Shown here one piece after another: positions 36,753 through 47,402 of a DNA stretch of 64,000 nt. Source of the stretch: Phenylobacterium kunshanense (GTDB lineage: Bacteria; Pseudomonadota; Alphaproteobacteria; Caulobacterales; Caulobacteraceae); assembly GCF_003254525.1 (NCBI RefSeq), contig NZ_QFYS01000001.1, forward strand, positions 248,001-312,000, given 5' to 3'. Under the pieces are notes generated by a model. The model was not told the DNA's origin. It made no database searches and saw only the letters and a program-made list of their open reading frames with translations. Made by a program: the position numbers and the translations under genes. Numbering within the stretch: position 1 is the stretch's first letter; each line of letters begins with the position of its first letter.

Positions 36753-37691
36753 ATGGTCGCGCCCTCGTACCTCCGATCCCTGCAGGCCCTCGAGCTGGCC
36801 GTTCGTAAGGAGTCCTTCGTGGCGGCCGCAGAGGGGTTGGGCATCACGCCCGCCGCGGTCGGGCAGCGGGTGAAGGCGCTGGAGGATTACCTCGGCGTCG
36901 AACTGCTCTCCCGCGGTCGCACGGGACTGCGCCCCGCGCCAAGCCTCGAAGCGGCGCTCCCGCACCTGACCCGGGGTTTCGAGGCGCTCGAAGCGGCCGC
37001 GCGCGAGCTTGAACTCCAGCGTGGGCACGAACTGCACATCGCGGCGGCTTCAGACTTCGTCGAGCTCTGGCTGCGGCCGCGCCTGCACCGCTTCCGGTCC
37101 GAACATCCGAACATCCGCTTCAACATCAACGGCGAGGGCGATGCGCCGATGCGCCTAGGGCGCGTGGACTGCGAGATCAGCTTTGGCGGGCCCCGCGACG
37201 GCGTTGTCGCCGACCTCCTGTTCCGAGACTTCGTCGTCCCGATCACCTCTCCCGAGAACGTCCGGCGCACGTCCCAGATCGTCGCGGAGACGCGACTGGA
37301 AGGGTTTCCGCTCGTGCACCTGGACTTCTACAAGGACGACCCGGCGGGCCTGTCCTGGCCTGATTGGGTGCTCGCCAACGGGGTCAAGCGCACCGGACCG
37401 GAACGCGGCATGAGGTTCCGGCGCATGACCGCGGCCCTCGATGCGGTGGCGGCCGACGCCGGGGTGACCCTCTGCGGCCTGGCGCTCATCGGCGATCAAC
37501 TCGAGAGCGGACAGGTCGGTCTCCCATTTCCGGTCGGGACTGGACGCTGGAGCGCGCACGGCTTCAGGGCGCGCTTCCGTGCGGATATCGAGGGACGGCG
37601 TCACGTCCAGCGCTTCCGCGCCTGGCTCCTGGCGGAGAGCGCGGCGACGGCGTCGGCGCTCGAAGCCAGCGTCGGCGTCTCATCCGATTGA
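36753..37691 (+). CDS. LysR-family transcriptional regulator
   Basis: 312 residues from the ATG at 36753 (a GTG three codons earlier is possible). The N-terminal winged HTH reads SLQALELAVRKESFVAAAEGLGITPAAVGQRVKALEDYLGVELLSR (about residues 7-52). The effector domain (about 90-295) resembles the GcvA-like subgroup (LHLDFYKDD, SWPDWV). Likely controls the divergent DUF4242/di-iron genes through the dyad at 36708-36722. It ends 44 bp before the truncated ribD. Confidence 0.88.
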   Translation: MVAPSYLRSLQALELAVRKESFVAAAEGLGITPAAVGQRVKALEDYLGVELLSRGRTGLRPAPSLEAALPHLTRGFEALEAAARELELQRGHELHIAAASDFVELWLRPRLHRFRSEHPNIRFNINGEGDAPMRLGRVDCEISFGGPRDGVVADLLFRDFVVPITSPENVRRTSQIVAETRLEGFPLVHLDFYKDDPAGLSWPDWVLANGVKRTGPERGMRFRRMTAALDAVAADAGVTLCGLALIGDQLESGQVGLPFPVGTGRWSAHGFRARFRADIEGRRHVQRFRAWLLAESAATASALEASVGVSSD

Positions 37692-37735
37692 AGTCGGCTT
37701 GGCGCCTCGGCGGTTCTCGGCCATTTACGAGCCGC

Positions 37736-38380
37736 ATGACCGTCACCCTCAAGCTGGCGACGTCGCTGGACGGACGCATCGCCACCGCGGCGGGCGAGAG
37801 CCGCTGGATCACGGGACCCCAGAGCCGGGAGCAGGTCCACCGCCTGCGCGCCGCGCACAGCGCCGTCGTGGTCGGGGTGGAGACCGCACTTGCCGACGAT
37901 CCCGAGCTCACGGTCAGGCTTCCCGGGTATCGGGGCCGCCAGCCGGCGCGTGTAGTCCTCGACAGCCGCCAGCGCCTGAATCCCGACTGCAAGCTCGTGC
38001 GGACGGCGGGGGAGATTCCGACCTATGTGATCGCGACGGGCGCGCCGGATCCGACCCTCGTCTCACACGGCGTGCGGGTCCTCTCTGCGCCCGCCGTCAG
38101 CGACGAGCGACCAGACCTGAGAAGTGTCGTCCAGATGCTTGGAGATGAAGGGTTGTCGAACCTGTTCGTCGAGGGGGGCGGCCAGGTGGCGGGCAGCTTC
38201 CTGCGCTGTGGGCTGGTCGACGCGCTCGAGTGGTTTCGGGCGCCGATCCTGCTCGGGGGGGAAGGGCGGCCGGGCGTCGGCGCGCTTGCGGTTGCGGCGC
38301 TTGCCGAGGCGCCCCATTTCCGGCGCGTGGAGGTCAGCGTCCTGGGCGAAGATCTCTGGGAACGGTACACGAGGGGCTGA
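37736..38380 (+). CDS. RibD reductase domain only (5-amino-6-(5-phosphoribosylamino)uracil reductase); deaminase half absent
   Basis: 214 residues starting MTVTLKLATSLDGRIATAAGESRWITG, which corresponds to the start of the C-terminal reductase half of bifunctional RibD (normally about 350-370 residues). NADPH-fold motifs VVVGVETALADDPELTVR and LFVEGGGQVAGSFL are present. The N-terminal zinc deaminase (HAE and PCxxxGxxxPC motifs) is missing; the upstream bases belong to the LysR gene. It directly abuts ribE, and ribH and nusB follow, so it occupies the normal ribD place. Either ribD was cut by an insertion or a stand-alone reductase replaced it. Confidence 0.85.
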   Translation: MTVTLKLATSLDGRIATAAGESRWITGPQSREQVHRLRAAHSAVVVGVETALADDPELTVRLPGYRGRQPARVVLDSRQRLNPDCKLVRTAGEIPTYVIATGAPDPTLVSHGVRVLSAPAVSDERPDLRSVVQMLGDEGLSNLFVEGGGQVAGSFLRCGLVDALEWFRAPILLGGEGRPGVGALAVAALAEAPHFRRVEVSVLGEDLWERYTRG

Positions 38381-38971
38381 ATGTTCACCGGGATTGTCAC
38401 AGACGTGGGACGCGTGCGCGCGGTCCGCGACACCAACCGCGACCGGCGGTTCGAGATCGAGACGAAGTTCGACCTCTCCACCGTCGACATCGGCGCCTCC
38501 ATCGCCCATGCCGGGTGCTGCCTGACCGTGGTCGAGAAGGGCGAGGGCTGGTTCGCAGTGGAGGTCTCGGGCGAGACTCTGGGCCTGACCACCCTTTCCG
38601 ACTGGAGTGAAGGCCGTCCGGTGAACCTGGAACGCGCGGCGCGGGTCGGCGACGAGCTGGGCGGTCACATCGTGTCAGGCCACGTCGATGGCGTGGGCGA
38701 GGTGCTGTCGATCGAAAGCGATGGCGGTTCTCACCGGATGCGGATCCGGGCGCCGCGCCCGCTTCACCGTTTCATCGCGCCGAAGGGGTCGATCACCGTC
38801 GAGGGCGTCTCGCTTACGGTCAATGAGGTCGAGGATGACGTCTTCGGGGTCAATCTCATCCCGCACACCTGGGATGTGACCACCCTGGGTCAGCTGAAGA
38901 CCGGCTCACGCGTGAACCTCGAGATCGACATGCTGGCGCGCTATCTCGCGCGTTGGCGTGAAACGGCCTAA
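38381..38971 (+). CDS. ribE: Riboflavin synthase, alpha subunit
   Basis: 196-residue enzyme that dismutates two 6,7-dimethyl-8-ribityllumazine molecules into riboflavin. Two lumazine-binding repeats: MFTGIVTDVGRVRAV ... IAHAGCCLTVVE and LGGHIVSGHVDGVGEV ... GVSLTVNEVEDDVF. Length is normal. Start follows the ribD stop without any gap. In relatives ribBA usually follows; here ribH comes next after 30 bp. Confidence 0.96.
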   Translation: MFTGIVTDVGRVRAVRDTNRDRRFEIETKFDLSTVDIGASIAHAGCCLTVVEKGEGWFAVEVSGETLGLTTLSDWSEGRPVNLERAARVGDELGGHIVSGHVDGVGEVLSIESDGGSHRMRIRAPRPLHRFIAPKGSITVEGVSLTVNEVEDDVFGVNLIPHTWDVTTLGQLKTGSRVNLEIDMLARYLARWRETA

Positions 38972-39001
38972 GAGCGTCCGCGAACCATCGAAGGACACTC
39001 C

Positions 39002-39466
39002 ATGAGCGACGATCCGATCCGCATCCTGGTCGTGGAGGCGCGCTTCTACGACGACCTCGCCGACGCGTTGCTGGAGGGCGCGACGCAGGCCCTGTCCGCA
39101 TTCGGGGCTGAGTTCGACGTGGTGACCGTGCCCGGCGCCCTGGAAATCCCCGGCGCGATCGCCTTTGCGGAGGAGGCGGGCCACAAGCCGGCAGGGAAGC
39201 GCTACGACGGCTACGTGGCCCTCGGAACCGTGATCCGCGGCGAGACCTATCACTTCGAGATCGTTTCGAACGAGAGCGCGCGCGGGATCATGGACCTCAC
39301 CGTCGGGAAGCGTCTGTGCATCGGCAATGGCGTGCTCACGACCGAGGACGAAGAACAGGCCTGGGCCCGCGCCCGAATGAGCGAGGGCGACAAGGGCGGC
39401 GGCGCCGCGCGTGCGGCGCTGACCATGATCGCCCTTAAGCAGCAACTGATGGGCCACGCCCGGTGA
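39002..39466 (+). CDS. ribH: 6,7-dimethyl-8-ribityllumazine synthase
   Basis: 154-residue lumazine synthase. Conserved: [29 protein letters not shown] (about 45-58), and [21 protein letters not shown] with the catalytic His (about residue 85). Condenses the 4-carbon unit from RibB with the RibD product. ATG at 39002. Overlaps nusB by 4 bp (GTGA). Confidence 0.96.
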   Translation: MSDDPIRILVVEARFYDDLADALLEGATQALSAFGAEFDVVTVPGALEIPGAIAFAEEAGHKPAGKRYDGYVALGTVIRGETYHFEIVSNESARGIMDLTVGKRLCIGNGVLTTEDEEQAWARARMSEGDKGGGAARAALTMIALKQQLMGHAR

Positions 39467-39912
39467 GCGGTCATGCTTCCCGCTCGGTAGCCCGGCTGGC
39501 GGCGGTCCAGGCCCTCTACCAGATGGAGGTGTCCTCCATCGGTGTTGAGCATGTGATCCGCGAGTTCACGGACCACAGATTCGACCGCGATATCGAGGGC
39601 GTGACCCTGGCCTCTGCCGACGAGGCGTTCTTCGCCGAACTGGTCCGTGGCGTCGTCGCCCACCAGGCCAAGGTGGACGCCGCCATCGTGAAGCGGCTGG
39701 CTGACGGTTGGCGTCTGGAGCGACTGGACGCCACCGTTCGCGCCATTCTCCGCGCTGGCGTGTTCGAGCTGTCGCAACGATCGGACGTGCCCACCGAAGT
39801 CGTGATCGACGAGTACGTCGAGGTGGCGAAGAGCTTCTTCGAAGGGACCGAGCCCGGCTTCGTGAACGGCGCGCTCGACGCGGTGGCCCGCGATGTCCGG
39901 CCAGGCGCCTGA
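39463..39912 (+). CDS. nusB: Transcription antitermination factor NusB
   Basis: 149-residue all-alpha RNA-binding protein that with NusE/S10 binds boxA in rRNA operons. N-terminal [20 protein letters not shown]-terminal [19 protein letters not shown] and [33 protein letters not shown] start overlapping ribH stop by 4 bp; its 3' end overlaps thiL by 20 bp. Position after ribH is conserved in alphaproteobacteria. Confidence 0.96.
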   Translation: MSGHASRSVARLAAVQALYQMEVSSIGVEHVIREFTDHRFDRDIEGVTLASADEAFFAELVRGVVAHQAKVDAAIVKRLADGWRLERLDATVRAILRAGVFELSQRSDVPTEVVIDEYVEVAKSFFEGTEPGFVNGALDAVARDVRPGA

Positions 39913-40891
39913 CCGTCTCGACGAATTCGGCGAAATCGCGCGGCTGTTCCGCCCGCTGACCCGGGGCGCGCCGGGGGCGTTCGACCTGCTGGACGATGCG
40001 GCGGTCGTTCCGCAGCGCGCGGGTTGCGATCTGGTGGTGACGAAGGACGCCATCGTGGAGGGCGTCCACTTTCCCGTCGGCGAGGCGCCCGACCTGGTGG
40101 CGCGCAAGCTGGTCCGGGTCAACCTGTCGGACCTGGCGGCCAAGGGGGCGGAGCCATTCGGCTGCTTCCTGGCCGTGAGCTGGCCGCCGAACTTCGGCGC
40201 CCGCGACCGGGAACGGTTCGCCATGGGGCTGGCCTCAGATCTCGAGGCATTCAATGTGGACCTGTTGGGCGGCGATACGACGTCCACGCCGGGGCCTTTC
40301 ACCTGCAGCCTGACCGCCCTGGGCTGGGTTCCGGCCGGCCGAATGATCCGCCGCGGCGGCGCGCGGCCCGGCGACCGGGTCCTGGTCAGCGGGGCCATCG
40401 GTGACGCGACGCTCGGGCTCGCCGCGGTGAAGGGGCAGATCGAGGATCCTAACGGCCGGCTGGGCCACCGCTACCGCCTTCCCGAACCCCGGTTGGACCT
40501 CCGCGCAACGCTGCGCCGGCACGCTACCGCGGCGGCCGACGTCTCCGACGGGTTGATCGCTGACGCGCGCCACATCGCCGAGGCCAGCGGCGTGGGCCTG
40601 TTCCTCGACCTCGACCAGATCCCGCTCTCGGGGGCCGCCGCCACGTGGCTTGAAGGCCAGCCGGACGTGGCCGCCGCGCTCGTCCGCCTCGCGACGGGTG
40701 GTGACGACTACGAGATCGTGTGCACCATGCCCTCGGGCGTCACCCGACCGCGCGGCTTCACCGTGATCGGCGAGGTGAGGGAAGACCCGGGCCTCGAAGT
40801 CCGGGCGGCGGGCCGGGCGGTGGATCCCGGCGACGGGGGGTGGAGACATGGCCAGGCGCCAGCCGAACGTGATCCTGATCCTGGCCGATGA
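39893..40891 (+). CDS. thiL: Thiamine-monophosphate kinase
   Basis: 332-residue PurM-fold kinase making thiamine pyrophosphate. Motifs: [58 protein letters not shown] and [16 protein letters not shown] with C-terminal GGDDYEIV. Overlaps nusB by 20 bp. The last about 15 codons overlap the following sulfatase gene by 44 bp, so the annotated C-terminus ([15 protein letters not shown]) is unusual and may have arisen by a frame extension. Confidence 0.93.
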   Translation: MSGQAPDRLDEFGEIARLFRPLTRGAPGAFDLLDDAAVVPQRAGCDLVVTKDAIVEGVHFPVGEAPDLVARKLVRVNLSDLAAKGAEPFGCFLAVSWPPNFGARDRERFAMGLASDLEAFNVDLLGGDTTSTPGPFTCSLTALGWVPAGRMIRRGGARPGDRVLVSGAIGDATLGLAAVKGQIEDPNGRLGHRYRLPEPRLDLRATLRRHATAAADVSDGLIADARHIAEASGVGLFLDLDQIPLSGAAATWLEGQPDVAAALVRLATGGDDYEIVCTMPSGVTRPRGFTVIGEVREDPGLEVRAAGRAVDPGDGGWRHGQAPAERDPDPGR

Positions 40892-42128
40892 CCTCGGCTA
40901 TGGCGACATAGGCTGCGACGGCGGCCGTTTCATTCGGACGCCCAACATCGACCGCATGGCGGCCGAGGGCGTTCGGCTCACCGACTTCTACGCCTCCGCC
41001 AACGTCTGCACGCCGTCGCGCGCGGGACTGATGACCGGCAGGTTCGCCATCCGCTCCGGCCTGGCGCACGAGGTTCTGCAGCCTGCCGACACCAAGGGGC
41101 TTCCGCTGTCGGAGGTGACGCTGCCCCAGGCGCTGAAGCCGGACTACGCCACGGCGCTGATCGGCAAGTGGCACCTGGGCCACGTCGCCCCGCACTGGCC
41201 GCCGACCGCCTACGGCTTCGACACCTTCTACGGGCTGCCCTACAGCCACGACATGCGCCCGCTGTCGCTCTACGAGGCGGCGGGTGAGACGCTCTCGGAG
41301 CACGAGGGACGCGTCGATTTCGCCACGCTGACGCAGCGGTTCTTCGAGCAGACGTTCGCCTTTGCGCAGTCCAACCGCGACCGCCCTTTCTTCGTGCTGC
41401 TCGCCCTGACGGCGCCGCACATTCCGCTCGTTCCGAACCCCTCCGACCCGATGGGGTCGCCTGCCGGGCTGTACGGCGAGGTCGTGGAGGAGATCGACCT
41501 CAACGTCGGCCGCCTGCTCGAGCGGCTCAGGGGCCTGGACCTCGACGAGGACACCCTGGTCATCTTCACCTCGGATAACGGCCCATGGTTCGAGGGCTCC
41601 TCCGGCCCGTTCCGAGACCGGAAGGGTGGATCGGCCTGGGACGGTGGATTCCGGGTGCCGTTCGTGGCGCGGTGGCCGCGGAGGATCGCACCAGGCACGG
41701 TGGCGAGCGGCCTCGCCAGCAATCTCGACCTGCTGCCGACTCTGACCAGCCTCGCGGGCTGTCCGCCTCCTGAGGGCGTGGATCTGGATGGCCGCGACAT
41801 CTCTGGCCTCCTGACGGGGGAGGGCGGGTCGCCGCACGACGAGATCCTGTTGTTCGACAACAACCACGTCGCGGCGGTGCGGACCGAACGGTGGAAGCTG
41901 GTGACCCGGTCCTACTATCGCACCTACGACATCCCCCTGGATCGTCTGCCGTTGCTGTTCGACATGCGCGCAGACCCCGGCGAGACCTACAGCGTCGCTT
42001 CGCTGCATTCTGAGGTGTTGGCCGACATGCAGGCGCGGATCGCACGCGCCCGGGCGAAGTACGAGCCGATGGCCCACCTGTTTCCGCCCCACGTGGCGCC
42101 GCCGAGCGCCCGGGATCATCCCGACTAG
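40848..42128 (+). CDS. Sulfatase (arylsulfatase family)
   Basis: 426-residue alkaline-phosphatase-superfamily sulfatase. N-terminal metal motif [14 protein letters not shown]. Formylglycine motif CTPSRAGLMTG (C-x-P-S-R; Cys at about residue 59), ALIGKWHLGH with catalytic Lys/His, VIFTSDNGPW with metal Asp/Asn. The Cys type needs a formylglycine-generating enzyme, not in this window. No signal peptide is visible, so it is probably cytosolic or the start differs. It overlaps thiL by 44 bp, so translation is likely coupled to the nusB-thiL message. Confidence 0.9.
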   Translation: MARRQPNVILILADDLGYGDIGCDGGRFIRTPNIDRMAAEGVRLTDFYASANVCTPSRAGLMTGRFAIRSGLAHEVLQPADTKGLPLSEVTLPQALKPDYATALIGKWHLGHVAPHWPPTAYGFDTFYGLPYSHDMRPLSLYEAAGETLSEHEGRVDFATLTQRFFEQTFAFAQSNRDRPFFVLLALTAPHIPLVPNPSDPMGSPAGLYGEVVEEIDLNVGRLLERLRGLDLDEDTLVIFTSDNGPWFEGSSGPFRDRKGGSAWDGGFRVPFVARWPRRIAPGTVASGLASNLDLLPTLTSLAGCPPPEGVDLDGRDISGLLTGEGGSPHDEILLFDNNHVAAVRTERWKLVTRSYYRTYDIPLDRLPLLFDMRADPGETYSVASLHSEVLADMQARIARARAKYEPMAHLFPPHVAPPSARDHPD

Positions 42129-42135
42129 CTTCCGT

Positions 42136-42873
42136 CTAACGACCCGGGGGCGCGAACAGGTCCGCGATCTCTTCCAGGGATGTCACGATGTGGTCAGGCG
42201 TCGCCCGCGGGTTCGGCGGCAGGCCGCGACGGAAGCCGTCGCACCAGATGGCGCGGATCCCGAGACGCTGGGGCGCCGCGACCTCCCACTCCAGATTGTC
42301 GCCCACGATCCAGGTCTCATGGGGCGCCGCATCGAGCGCCTGCATGGCGTGCCGGTAAGCCGCTTCCTCGGGTTTGCCGAAGCCCACCTCACCTTCGATC
42401 TGGATGTGATCGAAATACGGAGCGAGGGCGAAGCGCTCCACCTTCGCCCTCTGCGTCGCGGCCGACCCATTGGTCACCAGGGCTAGCTTGACGCCATGGG
42501 TGCGAATGGCCTCCAGGCCCGCTATGGCGCCCGGGAAGCAGACCGTATTCGTATCTCGCAGCTCGGAGAAACGTTCTGCGTAGCGATCGGCCAGGTCCGT
42601 GGGGAGCCCAATCTCCGCAAACGCCTCGCGCGCCACCTGCCGCCGAGCTGCGGGGATTCCGAAGCGCGCCACCCGGTGTCGGGACGGATCCGACCAGAAC
42701 GATTCCAGCGCCGCCTCGAGTCGTCCGGCGACGACCTCGGGACTATGGGGACCGAGTTCCCCGCTCAGTTCGTCCGCGACCTGGCGAAGGATTATCGGCC
42801 GCTCGCCGGCGGCGATGATCGTGTCATCGAGGTCCACGAGAAGCGCACGCGGGACGGGCTGCATCATTCGCAC
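42136..42873 (-). CDS. HAD-superfamily hydrolase (YjjG/REG-2-like)
   Basis: 245-residue haloacid-dehalogenase-type phosphatase. Motif I LLVDLDDTIIAAGE (nucleophile Asp near residue 14), a helical cap, motif II LALVTNGSA (about 130), motif III Lys in VGFGKPEEAAY and motif IV IVGDNLEWEVAAPQRLGI. Fits small-molecule or nucleotide phosphatases; substrate unknown. Convergent with the sulfatase gene, 7 bp apart. Confidence 0.88.
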   Translation of the reverse strand: MRMMQPVPRALLVDLDDTIIAAGERPIILRQVADELSGELGPHSPEVVAGRLEAALESFWSDPSRHRVARFGIPAARRQVAREAFAEIGLPTDLADRYAERFSELRDTNTVCFPGAIAGLEAIRTHGVKLALVTNGSAATQRAKVERFALAPYFDHIQIEGEVGFGKPEEAAYRHAMQALDAAPHETWIVGDNLEWEVAAPQRLGIRAIWCDGFRRGLPPNPRATPDHIVTSLEEIADLFAPPGR

Positions 42874-42910
42874 GGGTCATTCAATCGCGTGGCGGCGCCA
42901 AAGGCGCAAC

Positions 42911-43864
42911 CTACACGAAGTCGAACCGCACCTGCGACCGGCCGAAGTCGACGGCGACCCGTTCGAACTGAGTGAGGAGGTCCATGCCGATCACCAGGGC
43001 CGGCGTCTCCTCCAGGTCCCATATGCGGAACACGTGAGTGTCGGCGCAGGTGACCGGGACATTCCCCAGATGAAGCCCGCCCAGCCGCAGGAACGGCAGG
43101 AACACCGACTCGCCCGTGAACGGTTCGCCGGCCAGGGTTTCCATGCGGACGAGGACCGGCGCGTCCCGTCGCCCTTTGCGCGCCTCCTGAGCGCGGACGA
43201 GGTCGCGGAGTCTGCTGTTGCAGAGGCTGCCCTGGGCGCCGGAGTCGATGATCGCGCTGATCCGCCGTCCGCTCAGATCGGCGTCGACGATCGTCAGTTG
43301 CCCGTGCCTCCGGCGCGCGGGCACCACGACGACCCGACCGGCCTGGCTGGTGTCAGACTGTGAGCGGGTGATCTCCAGTCTGCGGGCCTTGAAGTCCAGA
43401 ACCAGGCGCTGGCCCTTCAGCCAGTCGACACCAAGGATTCCGTCGATGTCAGCCCCCTTGATCGGCAGGGCAGGGGCGCGGACCTGGCGACGGTTTCGCG
43501 GGCCGACGCGAAGTTCGTCCAGCAGGACGATAGGCCGGTGACGGACGCCGACGACCGTATGAACCGGCGCCGTTCCGCCAGCTTCGAGATCGAGGCGCTC
43601 CATCAGACGGTGCGAGACGCAACTGGCGTTGGCGCCCGTGTCCAGAAGGAAGTGGAAGGGCCCCTGGCCATTGATCTGCACCGGAGCCAGCATGTGCTCG
43701 TTGCGGCTCTCGCGGGTCGCCAGCTCGGTATGCGGGTCGTCGTCGCGGTCCGGGCGCTCCAGCGGCGCCTCAGGGGACAAGGGCTGGGCCCAGGCGCGTG
43801 CGCCTGACAGCCCTCCGACGGCCGCGAGCAGACCGAGCGAGGCGTTCCGGCGGGTCGGCGACAT
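42911..43864 (-). CDS. Exported protein with two retropepsin-like aspartic protease domains
   Basis: 317 residues with an N-terminal export signal (TRRNASLGLLAAVGGLSGARAWA; the Arg pair could make it Tat-dependent). Two retropepsin-like repeats: the first around HFLLDTGANASCVS (Asp near residue 74), with ILGVDWLKG; the second around SAIIDSGAQGSLCNS (Asp near 208), with LVIGMDLLTQ. A classical retropepsin is a homodimer, so a tandem pair can form an active protease on its own. Predicted periplasmic. Substrate unknown. Confidence 0.82.
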   Translation of the reverse strand: MSPTRRNASLGLLAAVGGLSGARAWAQPLSPEAPLERPDRDDDPHTELATRESRNEHMLAPVQINGQGPFHFLLDTGANASCVSHRLMERLDLEAGGTAPVHTVVGVRHRPIVLLDELRVGPRNRRQVRAPALPIKGADIDGILGVDWLKGQRLVLDFKARRLEITRSQSDTSQAGRVVVVPARRRHGQLTIVDADLSGRRISAIIDSGAQGSLCNSRLRDLVRAQEARKGRRDAPVLVRMETLAGEPFTGESVFLPFLRLGGLHLGNVPVTCADTHVFRIWDLEETPALVIGMDLLTQFERVAVDFGRSQVRFDFV

Positions 43865-43967
43865 GATCGGCGTCCTCCCTGAATGTGCAAGAATACCATC
43901 GTTCCGCCGGCGTCGCCATTTCGGGACCGGCTACCAATCTGAAACGGATGGGCTCCAGGATGCCCCC

Positions 43968-44399
43968 ATGTTCCTTCGCGCCATCCTCGCTGTCCTCGCC
44001 CTCGTCAGCCTCGCCGGTCCCACTGCGGCCGCAGGCGCGAAGAAGGAGGAGAAGAAGGGCGACGCCGGGCAGTATGTGGATCTGCAGCCGGTCGGGCTGC
44101 CGATCGTCCACAACCGACGCCTGGTGAACTACGTGTTCGTCTATGTGCGCATCAACCTGACCAGCAGCGCCAACGTCGCCAAGCTGCGAGAGAAGGAGCC
44201 CTTCTTCCGGGACGCCTTGGTTCGTTCCGCGCATCGCACGCCGTTCACCCATCCGACCGACCTGTCGCAACTGGACGTTCCGAAGTTGAGCGCGGCGCTG
44301 GTCCGCGATGCGACCGCGATCGTCGGGTCCGGCCAGATCCGCTCAGTCGAGGTCACCTCCCAGGCCCCGCGTCGACGCATTGCGACGCCCCGCGCCTGA
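43968..44399 (+). CDS. Exported hypothetical protein, weakly FliL-like
   Basis: 143 residues from the ATG at 43968 with a signal peptide (MFLRAILAVLALVSLAGPTAAAG) and a Lys/Glu-rich stretch. The mature part (YVDLQPVGLPIVHNRRLVNYVFVYVRIN ... LREKEPFFRDALVRSAHRT) resembles the periplasmic fold of FliL-type proteins, with two beta strands, then helix. No flagellar neighbours support this, so I leave it as a hypothesis. Stands before hppA with a 190-bp gap. Confidence 0.6.
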   Translation: MFLRAILAVLALVSLAGPTAAAGAKKEEKKGDAGQYVDLQPVGLPIVHNRRLVNYVFVYVRINLTSSANVAKLREKEPFFRDALVRSAHRTPFTHPTDLSQLDVPKLSAALVRDATAIVGSGQIRSVEVTSQAPRRRIATPRA

Positions 44400-44590
44400 T
44401 TTCCCCTGCGGCCGGTTGCGCCCTCCGAATAAACCCTATTAGCTTCGCCTCCTCCCGGGCGCGCCATGCGCTCGCGGAATAACAGTTGGGGAAACGCGTA
44501 GGGGGTAAGGGAGAGCCGACCGACGCACGCCCGACGTGCCGGCGAGCAATCACCCCCGCGAATAACACTCGCAAAGGGGCGAAACGCACT

Positions 44591-46717
<2,127 letters not shown>

Positions 46718-46742
46718 GCCGCACCGAAGCCAGAATGAAAAG

Positions 46743-46778
46743 CGCCCCGGAGAGCGATCTCCGGGGCGTTGTTCTTTC
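46743..46778 (+). terminator. Intrinsic terminator of hppA (probably bidirectional)
   Basis: Perfect 11-bp stem CGCCCCGGAGA / TCTCCGGGGCG (46743-46753 and 46758-46768) with a GCGA tetraloop, followed by TTGTTCTTT. It separates the convergent hppA and bamE. Confidence 0.9.
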
Positions 46779-46798
46779 TCGACGGTCCCGGGACGGGC

Positions 46799-47290
46799 TT
46801 AGCGGCGGTCCCCGGGTCGCGTGCCGGGCACGCCCTCGTCATCCTGAGGCAGCATGGTGCCGCGGCCGACGCTGCCCAGAAGCTGTTCCAGCACCGTCAT
46901 CTCGCGCCCACGGGTCGGCGTCTCGCGCGTGTTGTAGGCGATCACCTTGCCGTCCTTGAGCGTGTAGACGTTCACGCTCTCCACCATCTCGGTCTCCTTG
47001 TTGAAGGCGATGGCGGTGACGTTGCGGGCGGTGACGCGTGGCCGGCGGAACGCGACGCGCTCCTTCACCTGGTTCACGTAGAACCAGACATTGGGATCGA
47101 ACGTGGACTGCACCGATGGCGAGCCCAGCTTGGCGCGAACGGTCGACTTCGTGTCGGTTCCGATCTTCACGTCCTTGGGGTCGCTGTCGATCGCCTGGAA
47201 CCCGGAATAGCTGGTGATCGGCGAGCAGGCCGAAAGGCCGCCAGCGGCCAGGACGGCGGCGAGGGCGGCGGTAGCGAGGCTGCGGGACAT
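46799..47290 (-). CDS. bamE: Outer-membrane assembly lipoprotein BamE (SmpA/OmlA)
   Basis: 163-residue lipoprotein: signal peptide with lipobox LSAC (Cys at about 22), then the SmpA/OmlA fold (KIGTDTKSTVRAKLGSPSV, STFDPNVWFYVNQV). A C-terminal extension about 50 residues longer than E. coli BamE is usual in alphaproteobacteria. Part of the Bam complex folding beta-barrel proteins in the outer membrane. Divergent from the CBP3-type chaperone gene. Confidence 0.9.
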   Translation of the reverse strand: MSRSLATAALAAVLAAGGLSACSPITSYSGFQAIDSDPKDVKIGTDTKSTVRAKLGSPSVQSTFDPNVWFYVNQVKERVAFRRPRVTARNVTAIAFNKETEMVESVNVYTLKDGKVIAYNTRETPTRGREMTVLEQLLGSVGRGTMLPQDDEGVPGTRPGDRR

Positions 47291-47402
47291 TCGGACTCGT
47301 TTCTCGATGCCAGGACGGCAAGAGGCTTTGACCTATCGCTGGCCGCCCCTTAGTTCAATGCCGCCTTTACGCACGCCCTTCGGGCGAAATCGAGGCCGAT
47401 TG

